NCBI GenBank assembly: GCA_035578905.1
Contig: JAQJVL010002723.1
Span: 20,252-84,251, forward strand
Direction: 5' to 3'
Length of the DNA stretch: 64,000 bases
From: Stictocephala bisonia
Taxonomy: Eukaryota; Arthropoda; Insecta; Hemiptera; Membracidae
The notes under the pieces were generated by a model that ran no database searches, was not told the DNA's origin, and was given only the letters and a program-made list of their open reading frames with translations. The position numbers and the translations under genes were made by a program. Shown one piece after another: positions 45,713 through 57,860 of this stretch. Each line of letters begins with the position of its first letter. Position 1 is the first letter of the stretch.

Positions 45713-46284
45713 AGCATAGAGCCTATCGCCTACAATCTCCTCAACACTTGTTTTCTTGTGTTTTCTATCAACGTAGTTTTCCAGTAGCGTTTAATTCCTT
45801 CCTGTCCCACGGATAATTTGTTTCCGGTCTAGACGAAGCACAACTAAGGTCTTTACAAAAATATGAAATGTTTTTACGACGTACAAAAACTGTATTTTCA
45901 ATTATTAATAAGAATAATAGGTTAATTTGTAAGATTTATGATCTAAACGTTATTTTCCTGAAACAATTACCTTACTTCAGTACGATGGTTATTAGTTTAC
46001 GATGATAAAAAGTAGTGGTGGAAAGAAGTGCTGACGGAAAACTATTTTTGACGACATCTAAGAAAAGTTGAAAAGTAAAAACAGGTAATTAGTGTTGACA
46101 ATGCAGACGAAATTTGGTGCCATTTGTATGAATACTTCATGAAGTCAATCCCCTGTTGTAAGTAAGATATATGTGGATCACCAAAACTACCTATGAGTTT
46201 ACATTGTGTATAAATAAACTTAGGTGACATATCTTTGTATTGTAAATGCTACCAATGTATATTATGCTAGTTAATTAATATTTA
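45713..46284. other. Left-arm stretch without gene
   Basis: No coding motif and no clear inverted partner. It lies between repeat copy B and the inner palindrome. Confidence 0.4.
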
Positions 46285-47455
46285 GTATCATGCGTGAATT
46301 ATATTTTTATTACATTAGTTTTGTAAGAATTTTGGATTCTGTATATTTGCTAAACAGGCACATTATAAAAAATCTCATATGTTTTTATATTTTAAATCGT
46401 CCGATTGACTTAGTTTTTTACATTTATATTCAGTAAAATCAGCATTTCCCAGTTAAACGCTAAATAGTTTCAAATTCGAACTAAAAAAATAAGTTCTTCC
46501 CAATTTTGAGTTACCAGTACGAACTTAAACAGTTCGTGTCGACAGTAGCACGAGCCGAGCCAGGCTCGTGTTTTGCTAAGCCCAAACCCTTTTATGTTTC
46601 GTGTTTTACCGACAACTTGCCGAAACTGACTCGGGGTGGCGTGGGCTGGTACGAGCCACCCCGAGCTAGCTCGTCAAATTGCGAACTTGCTTTCCAAACG
46701 ACGTGGGATTCGCCAAGTCCCGCGTCATGTAGGCTTTAGGCATTTCAGTTGGTTATAAGACGTTGTTTAAATTATTATTGATGTATGTTTAAAAGTTCAA
46801 GGTATGTAATAAGGGAAGTCTAAAGTAAACTTTATTGCTTAAGGAGTCAACTTTGCGCACATTCTGTGCGTTATAAGGGACTATGGGTGTGATTTTTTAC
46901 TTTCTAGTTCATTTCACTTTAGAGTAGTAAAGTTCCGTCTACACGATAAGGGACTCGGCGAATCCTGTGTCGTTTGGAAAGCAAGTTCACGATTTGGCGA
47001 GCTAGCTCGGGGTGGCTCGTACCGGCCCACGCCACCCCGAGTCAGTTCTCGCAAGTTGTCGGTAAAACACGAAACATCAAAGTGTTTACGCTCGGCAAAA
47101 CGTGAGCCAGGTTCGGCTCGTGCTACTGTCGACACGACCTGCTTAAGTTCGTACTGGTGACTCACAATTGGGAATAACATATTTTTTAGTGTGAATTTGA
47201 AACTATTTAGCGTTTAACTGGGAATCGCTAATTTTACAGATTATAAATGTAAAAAAACCAAGTAAATCGGATCATTTAAACATATAAAAACTATTTATTT
47301 GAGTTGTACAATAAAGGAAAATCGTTCGTAAACCGGAATAAAATGAAAATTACATGTGTTGTAAGATTTTATAGCTCAAATGTACCTGTTTAGAATACAG
47401 AATCCAAAATTCTTAACACAATAATGTAATAAAAATATGATTCACTCATAATAAG
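46285..47455. repeat. Inner palindrome with nested hairpins
   Basis: The arms 46285-46745 and 46919-47455 are inverted copies separated by about 170 bp, with an extra segment of about 70 bp in the right arm near 47300. Each arm contains further hairpins: CTCGGGGTGGC with GCCACCCCGAG, and CACGAGCC with GGCTCGTG. The mirrored open frames at 46506-46739 and 46914-47180 come from this symmetry and show no known domain, so they are not called as genes. Confidence 0.82.
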
Positions 47456-47459
47456 TAAG

Positions 47460-47775
47460 TAAAGTGTATCATTTAATGCTTTAAACGTATGTTGAGAATT
47501 GTTGGGGATTTAATTTTATTATTTTATTTTAATCTTCAACCGAACATAAAAAGATACGAAATAGAAATTTTTTTGCAAATTGATGCCTTTTATTAAATAT
47601 TTAATCACATAAAAACCAATATTTAGAAACTCTTCAACAGCTTTAAGGAATATTTACAAAAACCATGCTTTGTTACGTAATTTACTTAGTTTTTAGTAAA
47701 GCGTATCTTTATATTTATAAATCAAACTCTTCAATTGTTTTTCAATTGTAGAATATAAGTATGCTAAGCCTATGT
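47460..47775. repeat. Dispersed repeat, partial copy, forward orientation
   Basis: GTTGAGAATTGTTGGGGATT, CAGCTTTAAGGAATATTTAC and GCGTATCTTTATATTTATAA match 44900-45170 in the same orientation. It breaks off at about 47775. Confidence 0.82.
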
Positions 47776-48124
47776 GACAGATGATCGGCCGGCGGCAGGC
47801 TGCGGATAAACGTCCTACACGAGGACCCCAAAGTTTAGTATTAATTCTAGCCAAGAATACTCAAAATTTTGCAGGGCAGGAGTAAAATGTCTAGTCGAGA
47901 AAAAGACAAAGATAGAACAACCAGGCAAACAGAGAGTCGGAATCACGGAACAGACCAAAATCTGAGCCAACGGCTACGAAAGTAGAAAGCGCAAGCAAGA
48001 ATGTCGAGCAGCCTCAAAAACGAAGGTGTAAAACTAAATGTAACAATCAAGACACGGTACAGATGGCCGAGCCAGTACGAGCTGGTGTTTTGCCTAGTTC
48101 AGTAATTATACTGTATTACGTGTG
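47776..48124 (+). other. GC-richer insert, possibly 5' end of a retrotransposon
   Basis: An abrupt change in composition follows the partial repeat. A frame starts MSSREKDKDRTTRQTESRNH (ATG at about 47888) and closes after 32 codons. It is strongly basic and polar, as in N-termini of retrotransposon ORF1 proteins, but no zinc knuckle or other motif confirms this. The region ends at GTGTGAAGAGGAATTAA, a word also found at 40713. Confidence 0.3.
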
Positions 48125-49010
48125 AAGAGGAATTAAGAAGGCTCTAAAGGGATAGAAAATATAGAAGTCATGCGACACTGACAAGAGAAGTTGGAACTAC
48201 GTCCAGTATTTTTAGGTGAATGGAGTTTAATCCGCCGGACAGAGTACAATATAGTTCCTTGAATCATTTCCTGTTTAGTAAGTTTTCGTAGTATTTTCAA
48301 CCGGAAACCGCAACTACCCCTCCCACCACCTGACTCCTCCTCAGTTGGCCCGACCTTCTCTGTCTAAATGTATGTTAAGCAGAAAGGCCAATTATTTTCA
48401 ATAATTGTCAATTTTCCAGTCAGTACTGGTATTGCTGCTGTATTTTATTTCTTAATATAATTTATGCCTGTTTGTTTTTATAAAATATAGTAATTTTTGT
48501 TTAGAAAAATAGACTTTTACAGCGAAATCAAATTACTCACTGATAAAATTGGGGGTCTACTAAAATATTGAATTTCTACTTAAAACGTTTTCCAAAATCA
48601 TAATTCTTGTTAAAATCTGGTTATTCTCAAAACAGTTAAAATTTTACTTAGTTAGGCATAGGCTTAGCATACTTATATTCTATAATTGAAAAACAATTGA
48701 AGAGATTGATTTATAAATATAAAGATACGCTTTACTAAATACTAAATAAATTACGTTACAAAGCATGGTTTTTTTAAATATTTCTTAAAGATCTTGAGTT
48801 GTGCTCTAAATATTGGTTTTATGTGGTTAAATATTTTTAATAAAAGTCATGAATTTGCAAAAAAAATTTCTATTTCGTATCTTTTTATGTTCGGTTGAAG
48901 ATTAAAACAAAATAATATTAAATGAACGCTACAACAAATTGTCAACATACGTTTAAAGCATTAAAGGATACGCTTTACTGAAAACTAAATAAAACACGTT
49001 AAAAACTAAA
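48125..49010. repeat. Dispersed 0.7 kb repeat, copy C, reversed (right arm)
   Basis: The reverse complement of copy B, for example AAGTTGGAACTACGTCCAGT, CAACCGGAAACCGCAACTAC, TTGAATTTCTACTTAAAACG and AAGATACGCTTTACTAAATA. A short direct duplication of AAAACTAAATAAAACACGTT lies at 48977-49020. Confidence 0.88.
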
Positions 49011-50049
49011 TAAAACACGTTAAAAAGTAATGGTAAACATACCACCTGACAATTTATTTTACGTTTTATAAATTTTGTATGGTGTATTAATTATTTTTTA
49101 ACAAAATAATAAATGTTTTCACATAAACCATAATAATAATAATAATCTTTATTCCTTTTCTTTTTGTACATGTGGACATGAAATGACACTCAATATATCT
49201 TAGAACACTCAATATATGTCCATCTGACCTGTACATTCAATATGCTTATTTCAACGACAAATATAGGCACAAACATAAACAAAAGAACTGAATGGATTTC
49301 AGACATATCCTAAAATGCAAAAAGAAGGAATCTCCCAGGCCTAGCCTGATTGGAGAACAAAATTATTACATAAAACAAAGGCTGGCAGTATAAAATAACA
49401 AGTTAAATAATAAACACGTAAGTTTAAACTAACGTTAATTAATTAGTTCAATATTATTGTGACAATCTAACTCAAGATTAATTTCATATAGTACATAAAA
49501 AATAAAACAAATGCAAAATGCTAAGAACTCAGGAACATATATTCGACCAATTTGTCTCTGTGTAAACAGCTGATCACCTGACTCTTGTCCCTCCTCCGTC
49601 CCCACATTCCAAATAGAACATCTTATTGATAAAGCAGAGGAGAGGAAAGTAGACGCGGTGGGCTGACTACACGACTTATTAACCTAAACGTTCTGGTGTA
49701 AAATTAATTGCAAGTGGTCCGAATCATGCCTCCGTTTAAATTATCAGGTTTTTTAATTCGTTGCTGCGGTGTGTTGTGTACTATTGTGTTCATACTATTG
49801 CTATGAAATTGTGCTGGTGAAGTGAGTAAAATGTTGTAATTGGAATACTATTTACAGGATGTAACTGTATCAACATAATAAAGAACTCATATCTGGTTTC
49901 ATTCTAAGACATCAAATACAAATTTTACTGCAATAAAAGTAATAATGCCTACTTAACACTAAACATTATTGAATTACAGAAAAGAAAACATGTTCAACTT
50001 GCCCTACATTTAGCAGCCAATGTTTAACATATCTACAAAACACATGTAC

Positions 50050-52640
50050 ACAATTAGCATTTCTTTAATCAACGGGTAACATATTAAAAATCTTAGGTCC
50101 TAAATAACAAAAGGTTTTTATAAAAAAGATAACGTTGGGTTTCGGAACATAGTAATCATAAGTGTTTCTTAAATGTTGCCTATAATCTAAAACTTGGCCA
50201 GAGTTCTTACATCTAATAAAGAACAATCTCATAACCCTAAACACAAACAAATTTCTTAAAGTAAGTATACTTTAACTTACAAAGTAAGTTAAACAAAGAT
50301 TGCCAAAATATACTGTTCCCCAATTATTCAATCAGCTACCAAATAATATTGAAGAAATAAGCAGTATGAATTATTATAAGAAAAAAGTTAGGCTAAGGCT
50401 ATCTTAGACTACTCTGTTGATGTGAGACTATTTATTATAAACTTACCTGAACCAATATCCACTAGAACGGATAGTGACCATAAACAACAAAACACATTCT
50501 CACTATTACTTCACTATCACTGCACTATTACTTCACTATCACTTCACTGTCACTAATGATTGAGTACACTGATGCCTACTAGTTTGTCACTAGTGGAAAT
50601 GGTCAAGGCATAGTACTTTAATAAAAGATACAATCACTAAACACTAAGACGGTAAACCGAACATACAAACACTGGTTAAAACACAATTTACAACACAAGA
50701 CACTGTGACGATACTTACTCCACATCAGTCACTAAGGCTAACTACTTGACAAATAAACAGGTATATAATAGAACCCATACAGCACTGCAAATCACGAACA
50801 CTGAGACATAGGACTAGCTTGAAAGACAATGATCATATACCTCGTACACTGTTGGTAACTCTAAACATACACGGTATTCAAGTAACTAATATAAATATTG
50901 ACTCGTAGGATAAAGAAACACACCAAAAGTAAAACTATGATTGGGTGAGTAAAAGGTAACCTCTTTGACGTTTTGAGGTTATGTTGCTGTTGTTGATTGA
51001 TAGAGGGCTTGTTTACCTTTCTCCTTGAAGTGGACAGACGGACCAAAGACGTCTGGAGACAAGCATAGAGATATAACTTCTTTTTCCATGCATATCTTGA
51101 TGAGTTATCTGTTTTCTATGCATTGATTGGGTGACAAGCACAGGATATATGTAGGGAATAGTTTATTAATTTATTGTTACTGTTAACTATGTTTGCTCGC
51201 CTTGTATTACTAATTTACTACTAGTATATTATTTATTGTTATTGGTTATTAATAATTTATTTATTTCATATGTTACTTTATTATTGCTAGGTATTTATTT
51301 GCAGCAGGATAGATCTGCAGTTGCTTGAAAAGAGAAAATTATGCTAAGTTGCCTGCCCCTGAACCGCCACAGTAATTAAAATTGTTATAAAATCCAATCC
51401 TGTATATTTCAAGTGTAAGAAATGGACCCCACCGACAAGTTTTTTGTAACTTGGTGGGGCCAAACAATTGGAAACAAATTGTTAATAAATAAATAAGTAA
51501 AAAAAACAAAAACTAAGTCGATGGAAAAGGGGAAATGAAGGGTGGTCATAAGGTGTTTTACAAATAATTCGGACTAATTTCTTTTGAATTACTGACAAAG
51601 ATTTGAGATTAGTAGGCCTAACATATGTCTCACCCCACTTAATGAATCAGTAGTTAAGTCTACTATGTACAAGAGAAAAATATAACATTCTTAAAACAAC
51701 CTCAGCACACATATTCCTTAAGAAGTAAAAAATTCGTAAAACATTATTTATCTTTCCCATCAAATTAGCAATATGCTTTTTCCAATTTCATTCTCTGTAA
51801 ACAAAAATTCCCAGATACTTTATACATTCATCCTCAAGTATTTCCTTGCAGTTTATCATACATTCTGTATCACTGCACAAACAATCAGGACATTTAAAGC
51901 GTATTCTATCCTCAACAGAGTCGTTAGCTCTCAAATTGAAATTAATGAACTTTGTCTTTTACACACTTAATTACCATATTATTTTTAGGAACCACCAACC
52001 AAGCAACCAAGTCTACATAGATCATCTTTCATCTGTAATTTTATTTCATTTCTATCGTCTGCAACATAACATAGTGCTGTATCATCAGCAAATGCAGTTA
52101 CTTGACCATTGAAACTACCGTTACATAGGTCATTAATATATATTATGAATAATATGGCACCAAGGACAGAGCCCTGAGGCACTCCATAGTTTATAATACC
52201 TGTCACTAAAATATCCATAAATTCTTACACATTGTTTTCTATTCTTAAGGTAGCTTTCAAATAAACTAAAAACAATTACTCTAATTCCACAATAATGCAT
52301 TTTTCTAAATAAAATATTATGATCAACTGTATCAGAGGCTTTTGTAATATCTAAAAATAATCCACTGACTTTTTTCCATTATTTTTTCCATATTAAACGC
52401 GCTCAATGAACTCAGTTATGGCTATTTCCGTATTCATACCTTTTCTAAATCCGAATTGTTTTGAGCTAAAAAAACTGATACTGTTTAAATAAGAAACTAG
52501 CCTTTTTTTAATTGCTTTCTCAACAATTTTTGCGAGGTAGATAAAAGAGATATTGGTCTATAGTTTTTACATTCAGTTTTTGAGCCTTTCTTGTATATTG
52601 GAATTACAACTGCAATTTTAAGTCTGTCAGGAAAGTAAAA
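50050..52640 (-). pseudogene. CR1/Jockey-like RT of the inserted element, split
   Basis: Minus strand, 5' to 3'. FPDRLKIAVVIPIYKKGSKT and ECKNYRPISLLSTSQKL start at about 52635. A degraded palm region follows (52300-52400), then GVPQGSVLGAILFIIYINDL and VTAFADDTALCYV (52060-52190). Weak thumb sequence with VIQKKLVRIICKTPYDHPSF lies at about 51525-51600. The C-terminal tail resumes at about 50070-50285 with VMRLFFIRCKNSGQVLDYRQ and FCYLGPKIFNMLP. The jump from 51510 to 50285 matches the nested plus-strand insertion. Frameshifts near 52500 and 52220 leave no intact frame. Confidence 0.82.
50285..51495 (+). mobile_element. Nested plus-strand retrotransposon 3' end
   Basis: At 50310-50406 the plus strand encodes PQLFNQLPNNIEEISSMNYY then KKKVRLRLS and a stop, a typical C-terminal end of a non-LTR RT. 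Long non-coding sequence follows, ending in AATAAATAAATAAG at about 51482-51495. It falls precisely in the gap of the minus-strand RT. The left junction has a small palindrome, AAAGTAAGTATACTTTAACTTAC. The segment 50420-51100 has different composition and might hold a further insertion. Confidence 0.6.
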
Positions 52641-53085
52641 ATAAACTATCATAGTTTTATGGCAATTACAACATAAACACACTAATTTCCAAACATTAAA
52701 AAATATTTGAAATGTGGTCACTTTTTTATTTGCTTCTGAAGTATGCTGAATGAATTACTTCAATACATGAAAATAACACTACGGGGACGATTTGGTTTAA
52801 AAAAGCAGACATTTTGTTGCAAAATTTTCGCGGACAGAGACGAAAACCGAAGCGAACCGTATGAATGATATCAATTATAATCAAAATAATATATTATAAT
52901 CTTAATCAATTTTCCCATTGCCATGAGAAAATCAATTATTTTACTTCGACAACCGTTCTTACACAATTACTTTTCAAACATTTATGTTTTACTGATTAAT
53001 ACTTCACAGTAATTTAGGAAAGATTAATTTATTATGATTCAATTAGGCCTTCACAAATTACTAAATATGACTGTTAAAAATGACT
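52641..53085. repeat. Right foldback arm segment
   Basis: Reverse complement of about 44350-44760: CGGACAGAGACGAAAACCGA with AGCGAACCGTATGAATGATA mirrors TATCATTCATACGGTTCGCT. It continues the arm on the far side of the retrotransposon. Confidence 0.88.
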
Positions 53086-53409
53086 AACAATCAAAATAAA
53101 GCAATGCCTAAATACTGTAACAATACGACGAGTGAGATAATGAGTCGGAAGCGATCAAGGTCATATATAATGTTAATTAATATAAGATTAATTGAATACA
53201 TAAAAAATTACAATTCATGTAATTATATGCAAGATATTCATTTGGCAAACGATTTGTCAAATATTTAATGAATTATTTATAATAATGTATTACTAGGATA
53301 GTGCTATAATACCTGAACTTAGAAATATATCTTGTAAAAATGTAGTAAGCATTTCTTTTTATTATATAAATAAGTGTACGAATTATTCCTTAATATTACA
53401 AAAACATAT

Positions 53410-54379
53410 AATCACAGGTCAACTCAGATAGTACCTGTGATTATTTTGGGTAGCACTCGTGGTCAATTTAGGTAGCCACCCGTATTACCTGTAATCATTT
53501 TGAGTAGTACCTGTGATTGACTTGGGTAGCTCCTATGATCATCATGGGTACTACCTGTGATTACGCTTGGTCCTCAATGGTAATATCTCTGATTACCTTG
53601 GGTAGCACCACCATTGATCATTTTGCGTATTGTATGTGATTTGGGTAGCTCCCATTGTTAACATGGATAGAATCTGTGATTACCTTCAATATAACACGTG
53701 ATCGATTTGGTTACTATCTGTGATTAACCTTGGGCAGCACCCTCGGTTAACTTGGGTAGTCACTGTAATTACCTTGTGTATCATTTTGGGTAATATCTGT
53801 CATTACCTTTGGATAGCTTCCATGGTCAACTTCGATAGCACCTGTGATTACCTTTGGTAGCACCCACGATCAACTTGGGTAGTCACACCTGATTACCTTG
53901 AGTAGTACTCGTGGTCAACTTAGATAGTATATGTGATTACTTTGGGTGGGATCCTTTGTGACTTGGGAAGCCACTCATGATTACCTGGAGTAAAGCCTGT
54001 GGTCAATTTAGGTAGGACCTGTAATTATTTTAGGTAGAACACGCGGTCAATTTGGGTAGCCACCCATAATTACGGTGGTGAACTTGGGTAGTGCCTGTGA
54101 TGACCCAAGGGTAAAACCCGTGGTCAGCGTGAGTAGCCATCCCTGATTACCTTGGGTAGCATCCATGATAAACTTGAGTAAACACTCGTAATTACCTCGG
54201 GTAGCACCCGTGGTCAACATGGGTAGTACCTATGATTACTTTAAGTAGCACAGGTGGTCAACTTGGGTTGTACTTGTGAATACTTCGGGTAGGACCCATG
54301 GTCAACTTGAGTAGAACCCGTAATTAATTTGAGTAGCCACGCCTAATTAACTTGGGTAGTACCAGTAGTCAACTTGGGT
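53410..54379. repeat. About 40 bp minisatellite, right arm part 1
   Basis: Degenerate units of GGTAGTACCTGTGATTACCT and TGGGTAGCACCCGTGGTCAA are the reverse complement of the left-arm array. It is longer than the left-arm array and is continued after the R1-like insertion at 57365. Confidence 0.9.
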
Positions 54380-54392
54380 AGTACCTGTGATT

Positions 54393-56610
54393 CAAATTCA
54401 AGAAAGCAGAATTAACTCAAGCGCAGAATATTTGGCCGCGGCTTTCCAGAGAGCCAACATTCAAGCATGTAATGCGTCATTCAGAAAAGTTAGGATTAAA
54501 CCAAGATGTGTTTCATGGTGGTCACAAGAACTGACCCGACTTAAGACTGAGGTAGCCAAACACAGGAGAAAAGCACAAAGATGCTGCCCATGTAGGGCGA
54601 AGCTCGTATATCAAGGAATCTTCAGAAGGACCAGAACAGCTTACAAGCACGCCATCAAGGACGCCAAGCGAGATGGCTGGAGAGCCTTTGTGGCGGAAGC
54701 AACAAATGATAACCCTTTTGGATTGCCATACAAGATAGCGGCCAAGAAAGCTCCTAATTCTGAAATTATGACAACACTAAAACGAGATGAAGACCAGTTT
54801 ACAAATTCTAACATAGAAACTCTGCAACTTCTGGTTAATACATTGGTGCCTCTGGACAGCCAAGTACACGATGATCCGTTACAAACTCAACTGAGGGAAA
54901 CTGTCAAAACTCCCCCCAATTGCAATCTAGAGTCTCCTTTCAAACTACAGGAATTGGAATTAGCTCTATCAAATACCAAGCCCAAGAAGGCCTCAGGGCC
55001 GGACAATATCCCACCTGAGATTTATAAAACTATTCAGAACAAAACAAGGTGGCTTTTCTAAACGTTCTAAATGCATGCTGGCTGGAGGAATCTTTCCCAA
55101 AAGAGTGGAAAAGAGCTAGACTGAAGATAATCAAGAAAGGAGGCATCAGGGACTGGTCAAGCCCCAGCTCCTACAGGCCAATCAGCCTACTTCCAGTCGC
55201 TGGAAAAATTTACGAAAGAATGATTAAAGGAAGGCTCAATGACTACGTGGAATCTAACGACTTGATCAGCCCTCACCAATATGGTTTTAGGAGAGAGAAA
55301 AGCACGGTAGATGCTATTGAATTCGTCAAGAACCTAACCCTTAACTCTGAGTTCACCTATGTGGTGGCTGTCCTAATAGACATTAAAGGGGCCTTCGATT
55401 CACTGTGGTGGCCGGAGGTCCTGGACTCACTAAGAGAAATTGGTATCTTGAAAACTATTTATAACACCATGCAGTCCTACCTCAGTGAGAGGATTGTCTC
55501 AGTGGACAATGACGCAGAAATAGTCACTAGAAATATGAATATGGGATGTCCGCAGGGGTCCGTTCTCGGGCCTCTGCTATGGAATCTCGCTTTTGACAGA
55601 CTTTTAAAAAGAGAATTCCCACTACAAGTAAATAAAGTAGCTTTTGCTGACGACATAGCATTCATAATCGAAGTTAACACCAGAAGGGAACTTGAAAACA
55701 TAGCTGCACAGGTTATGCAGACATTGGAACAATGGGCTCAGTCTGCGAGAATGACTGTCGCACCAAACAAAACCAAAGGCATTGTTCTGAAGGGCAACAT
55801 GAAGGCAAGGCCCCCGGTCATCTTTTACCAAAATCGGCGGATTCAAATGGTTAAGGAAGCCCCATACTTGGGCATTACTCTGGATGAAGGCTTAACATTT
55901 CTACCGTACGTCAAAAACCAAGGTGTCAAAGCAAGAAATCTCTTTGGCAGGCTTGCTAGACTGCTCTGTCTTCGCTTCGGCATCAAACAAGTACAACTCA
56001 ACACCATCTATAGAGCAGTATTTATTCCGATAATGTCTTATGCTGTACTTACTTGGAAGCATAGACTTAATCACTACGCCATTAAAAAGAATTTAAGAAA
56101 ATCACAAAGATTGGCGCTCATCAGCACCACAGGGGCTTATAGGACGTCGCCCCTAATGGCACTCTGCCTGATAACGGGAAACCCACCCATAGAACTTAAG
56201 CTTGCAGAATTGCAATGCTAAGAGAAAAGGCACTGGGAAGAATAGCCGAAACCAAAAAGGAAATCAAACAAAGAACTAACACCGCATGGCAAGATAAATG
56301 GACGAATGCAGATACTGGCAGGAAAACTTTCCAACTACTGCCGTCAGTACAAGAAAGAACAACACTTAAACATTTTGAAAATGTAGAACAAGCTACAATT
56401 CACTTATTAATAGGGCACGGACCCTTTAAGGAATATCTCACTAGATTCCATAGGGCGGAAAGCCCGGAATGCAATGACTGCGGACAGATTGACTCACATG
56501 TGCATGGCGTACTGGAATGCGAAGCCAATGAAGATCTGAGAAGATGTTTGCATGAAAACGCAGAAGAAAAACCTTGGAACCTCATTAAAAAAAAAACGCA
56601 CATTAATTAG
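54393..56610 (+). pseudogene. R1-clade-like ORF2 protein (RT and C-terminal zinc knuckle), two frameshifts
   Basis: Three overlapping frames (54387-55061, 55049-56221, 56215-56610) read as one protein with two single-base shifts near 55050 and 56215. Order: a pre-RT linker with WWSQELTRLKTEVAKHRR, KASGPDNIPPEIYKTI, then RPISLLPVAGKIYERMI, SPHQYGFRREKSTVDAI, VLIDIKGAFDSLWWPEVL (palm Asp) and MGCPQGSVLGPLLWNLAFD. FADDIAFII carries the catalytic pair, and PYLGITLDEGLTF leads into a thumb. The C-terminus has CNDCGQIDSHVHGVLEC, a CxxC-H-C zinc knuckle usual in R1/I-type elements. GCPQGS, where most groups have GVPQGS, also supports R1. The endonuclease is lost, and otherwise this is the best-preserved RT in the window. 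Confidence 0.92.
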
Positions 56611-57351
56611 GAATTCTAATTCCTTCAACACCTTGCAAACAATCATGAAGCAACTGGTTCAAAGAAGAGAGATATAATGAAGAAGAACCGAGCCAGAAAG
56701 GCCACGGGGTGGACACCCGGGTTTAAGCAGCCCGTGAAAATAAATAACTACTACAACGGGGTGGGGAGCCCCTCACTGGTTTACCCCAACCAAGTGAGCC
56801 CCACACACACAGCCGAATTGAGTAAGCTGTGGGTTAGATTCTTGGGGGCAGTAGTTTCTATTCAGAAAGAATAAAAAGCTAGAGACATCCAAGACCTACG
56901 CCAGTCAAAGTAAAGATACCAAGCATGAAGGAAGTATCTGGAAACCCCCACACAAATGACAAACCTCCTGGACACGACAACTCAAAAAGACACATTCGGA
57001 AACATTATCAAAATTCTAATTGGAATAATCAGAAGAGCAAGGACATGACATAAAAAAAAAATAAAAATACCGCATCAAATGAACACTCTCGATCAAGACA
57101 TCCCCAAATACTAACAGGGAAGAAATTCCCGCCCATCCCCCCCTCCCAGTGGATCAGCCTTGGGTCCCCCGCTGGAAAAGCGGAATTTGAGAAGAAAGGC
57201 AAACAAACAACTAACCTCATTAACACAAGACAAGGAAATTATTTTTAAGACAAAATAAAAACTAACAATGATTAAGGAATAAGAAGCACTAATATTCCGA
57301 AAGGAAGGTGCAGTGTGTGTGGTACGAGAAAAAAAAAGAAAAAAAGAAAAA
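54393..57351 (+). mobile_element. R1-like non-LTR retrotransposon, 5'-truncated, in minisatellite
   Basis: The insert is bounded by AGTACCTGTGATT at 54380-54392 and 57352-57364. It starts inside ORF2 just before the RT (no endonuclease) and ends with an A/G-rich tail at about 57329-57351. The 3' UTR is about 740 bp. The same 13 bp word is part of the minisatellite unit, so a target-site duplication and tandem copies cannot be fully told apart. Confidence 0.85.
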
Positions 57352-57364
57352 AGTACCTGTGATT

Positions 57365-57860
57365 ACCTTGAGTAGCACCCATGTGATTTCTTGGTTAGCA
57401 CCCATGGTCAACTCGGATAGTACCTGTGATTACTTTGCGTAGGACCCGTGGTCAACTTGAGAAGCCACCCGTGATTACCTTGAGTAGAGACTTGGTCAAC
57501 TTAGGTAGGACCACTAATAATCTTAGGTATAACATGGTCAATTTAGGTAGGCACCCATAATTACTTTGAGTAGCACCCATTATTGAATAGCCACGAGTGC
57601 TAGCCAAGTCCATGACGGTGGATGGCCAAGTTTATTACGGTTATTACACGAGTTGATCATTAGTGTTAGCCGTGTTGATCACGGGTGCTAGCCAAGCCCA
57701 TTACGGAGGCTGACCAAGTTGATCACGGGTACTAACCTAGCTGATCATGAGTTTTAGCCATGTTGATCACGAGTGCTAGCCAAGTCCATCACAATGACTA
57801 CCCAAGTTGATCAGTGTGGCTGCCACAAGTTGATCACGAGCTACCCAATTGGGTCAGTGG
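57365..57860. repeat. About 40 bp minisatellite, right arm part 2
   Basis: ACCTTGAGTAGCACCCATGT-type units to about 57560, then units of CACGAGTGCTAGCCAAGTCC that mirror 43010-43260 of the left arm. Confidence 0.9.

Larger units (their letters stand above)
49129..52640 (-). mobile_element. 5'-truncated non-LTR retrotransposon inserted in right arm
   Basis: The 3' end is at about 49129, where the plus strand reads AATAATAATAATAATCTTTA, a simple-repeat tail in complement. The 5' truncation is inside the RT at about 52640. ATAAAC occurs at 49123-49128 and 52641-52646; removing the insert rejoins the foldback arm as in the left arm (44760 region), so ATAAAC is a likely short target-site duplication. 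Its coding remnants are listed separately. A second element in plus orientation appears to sit within it at about 50285-51495. Confidence 0.8.

Noticed and set aside
46506..47180. Two mirrored 77-88 codon proteins sharing TVARAEPGS and GGVGxYEPPRASS
   Set aside because: They are the same DNA read in the two arms of a hairpin-rich palindrome. No domain or start context supports a gene.
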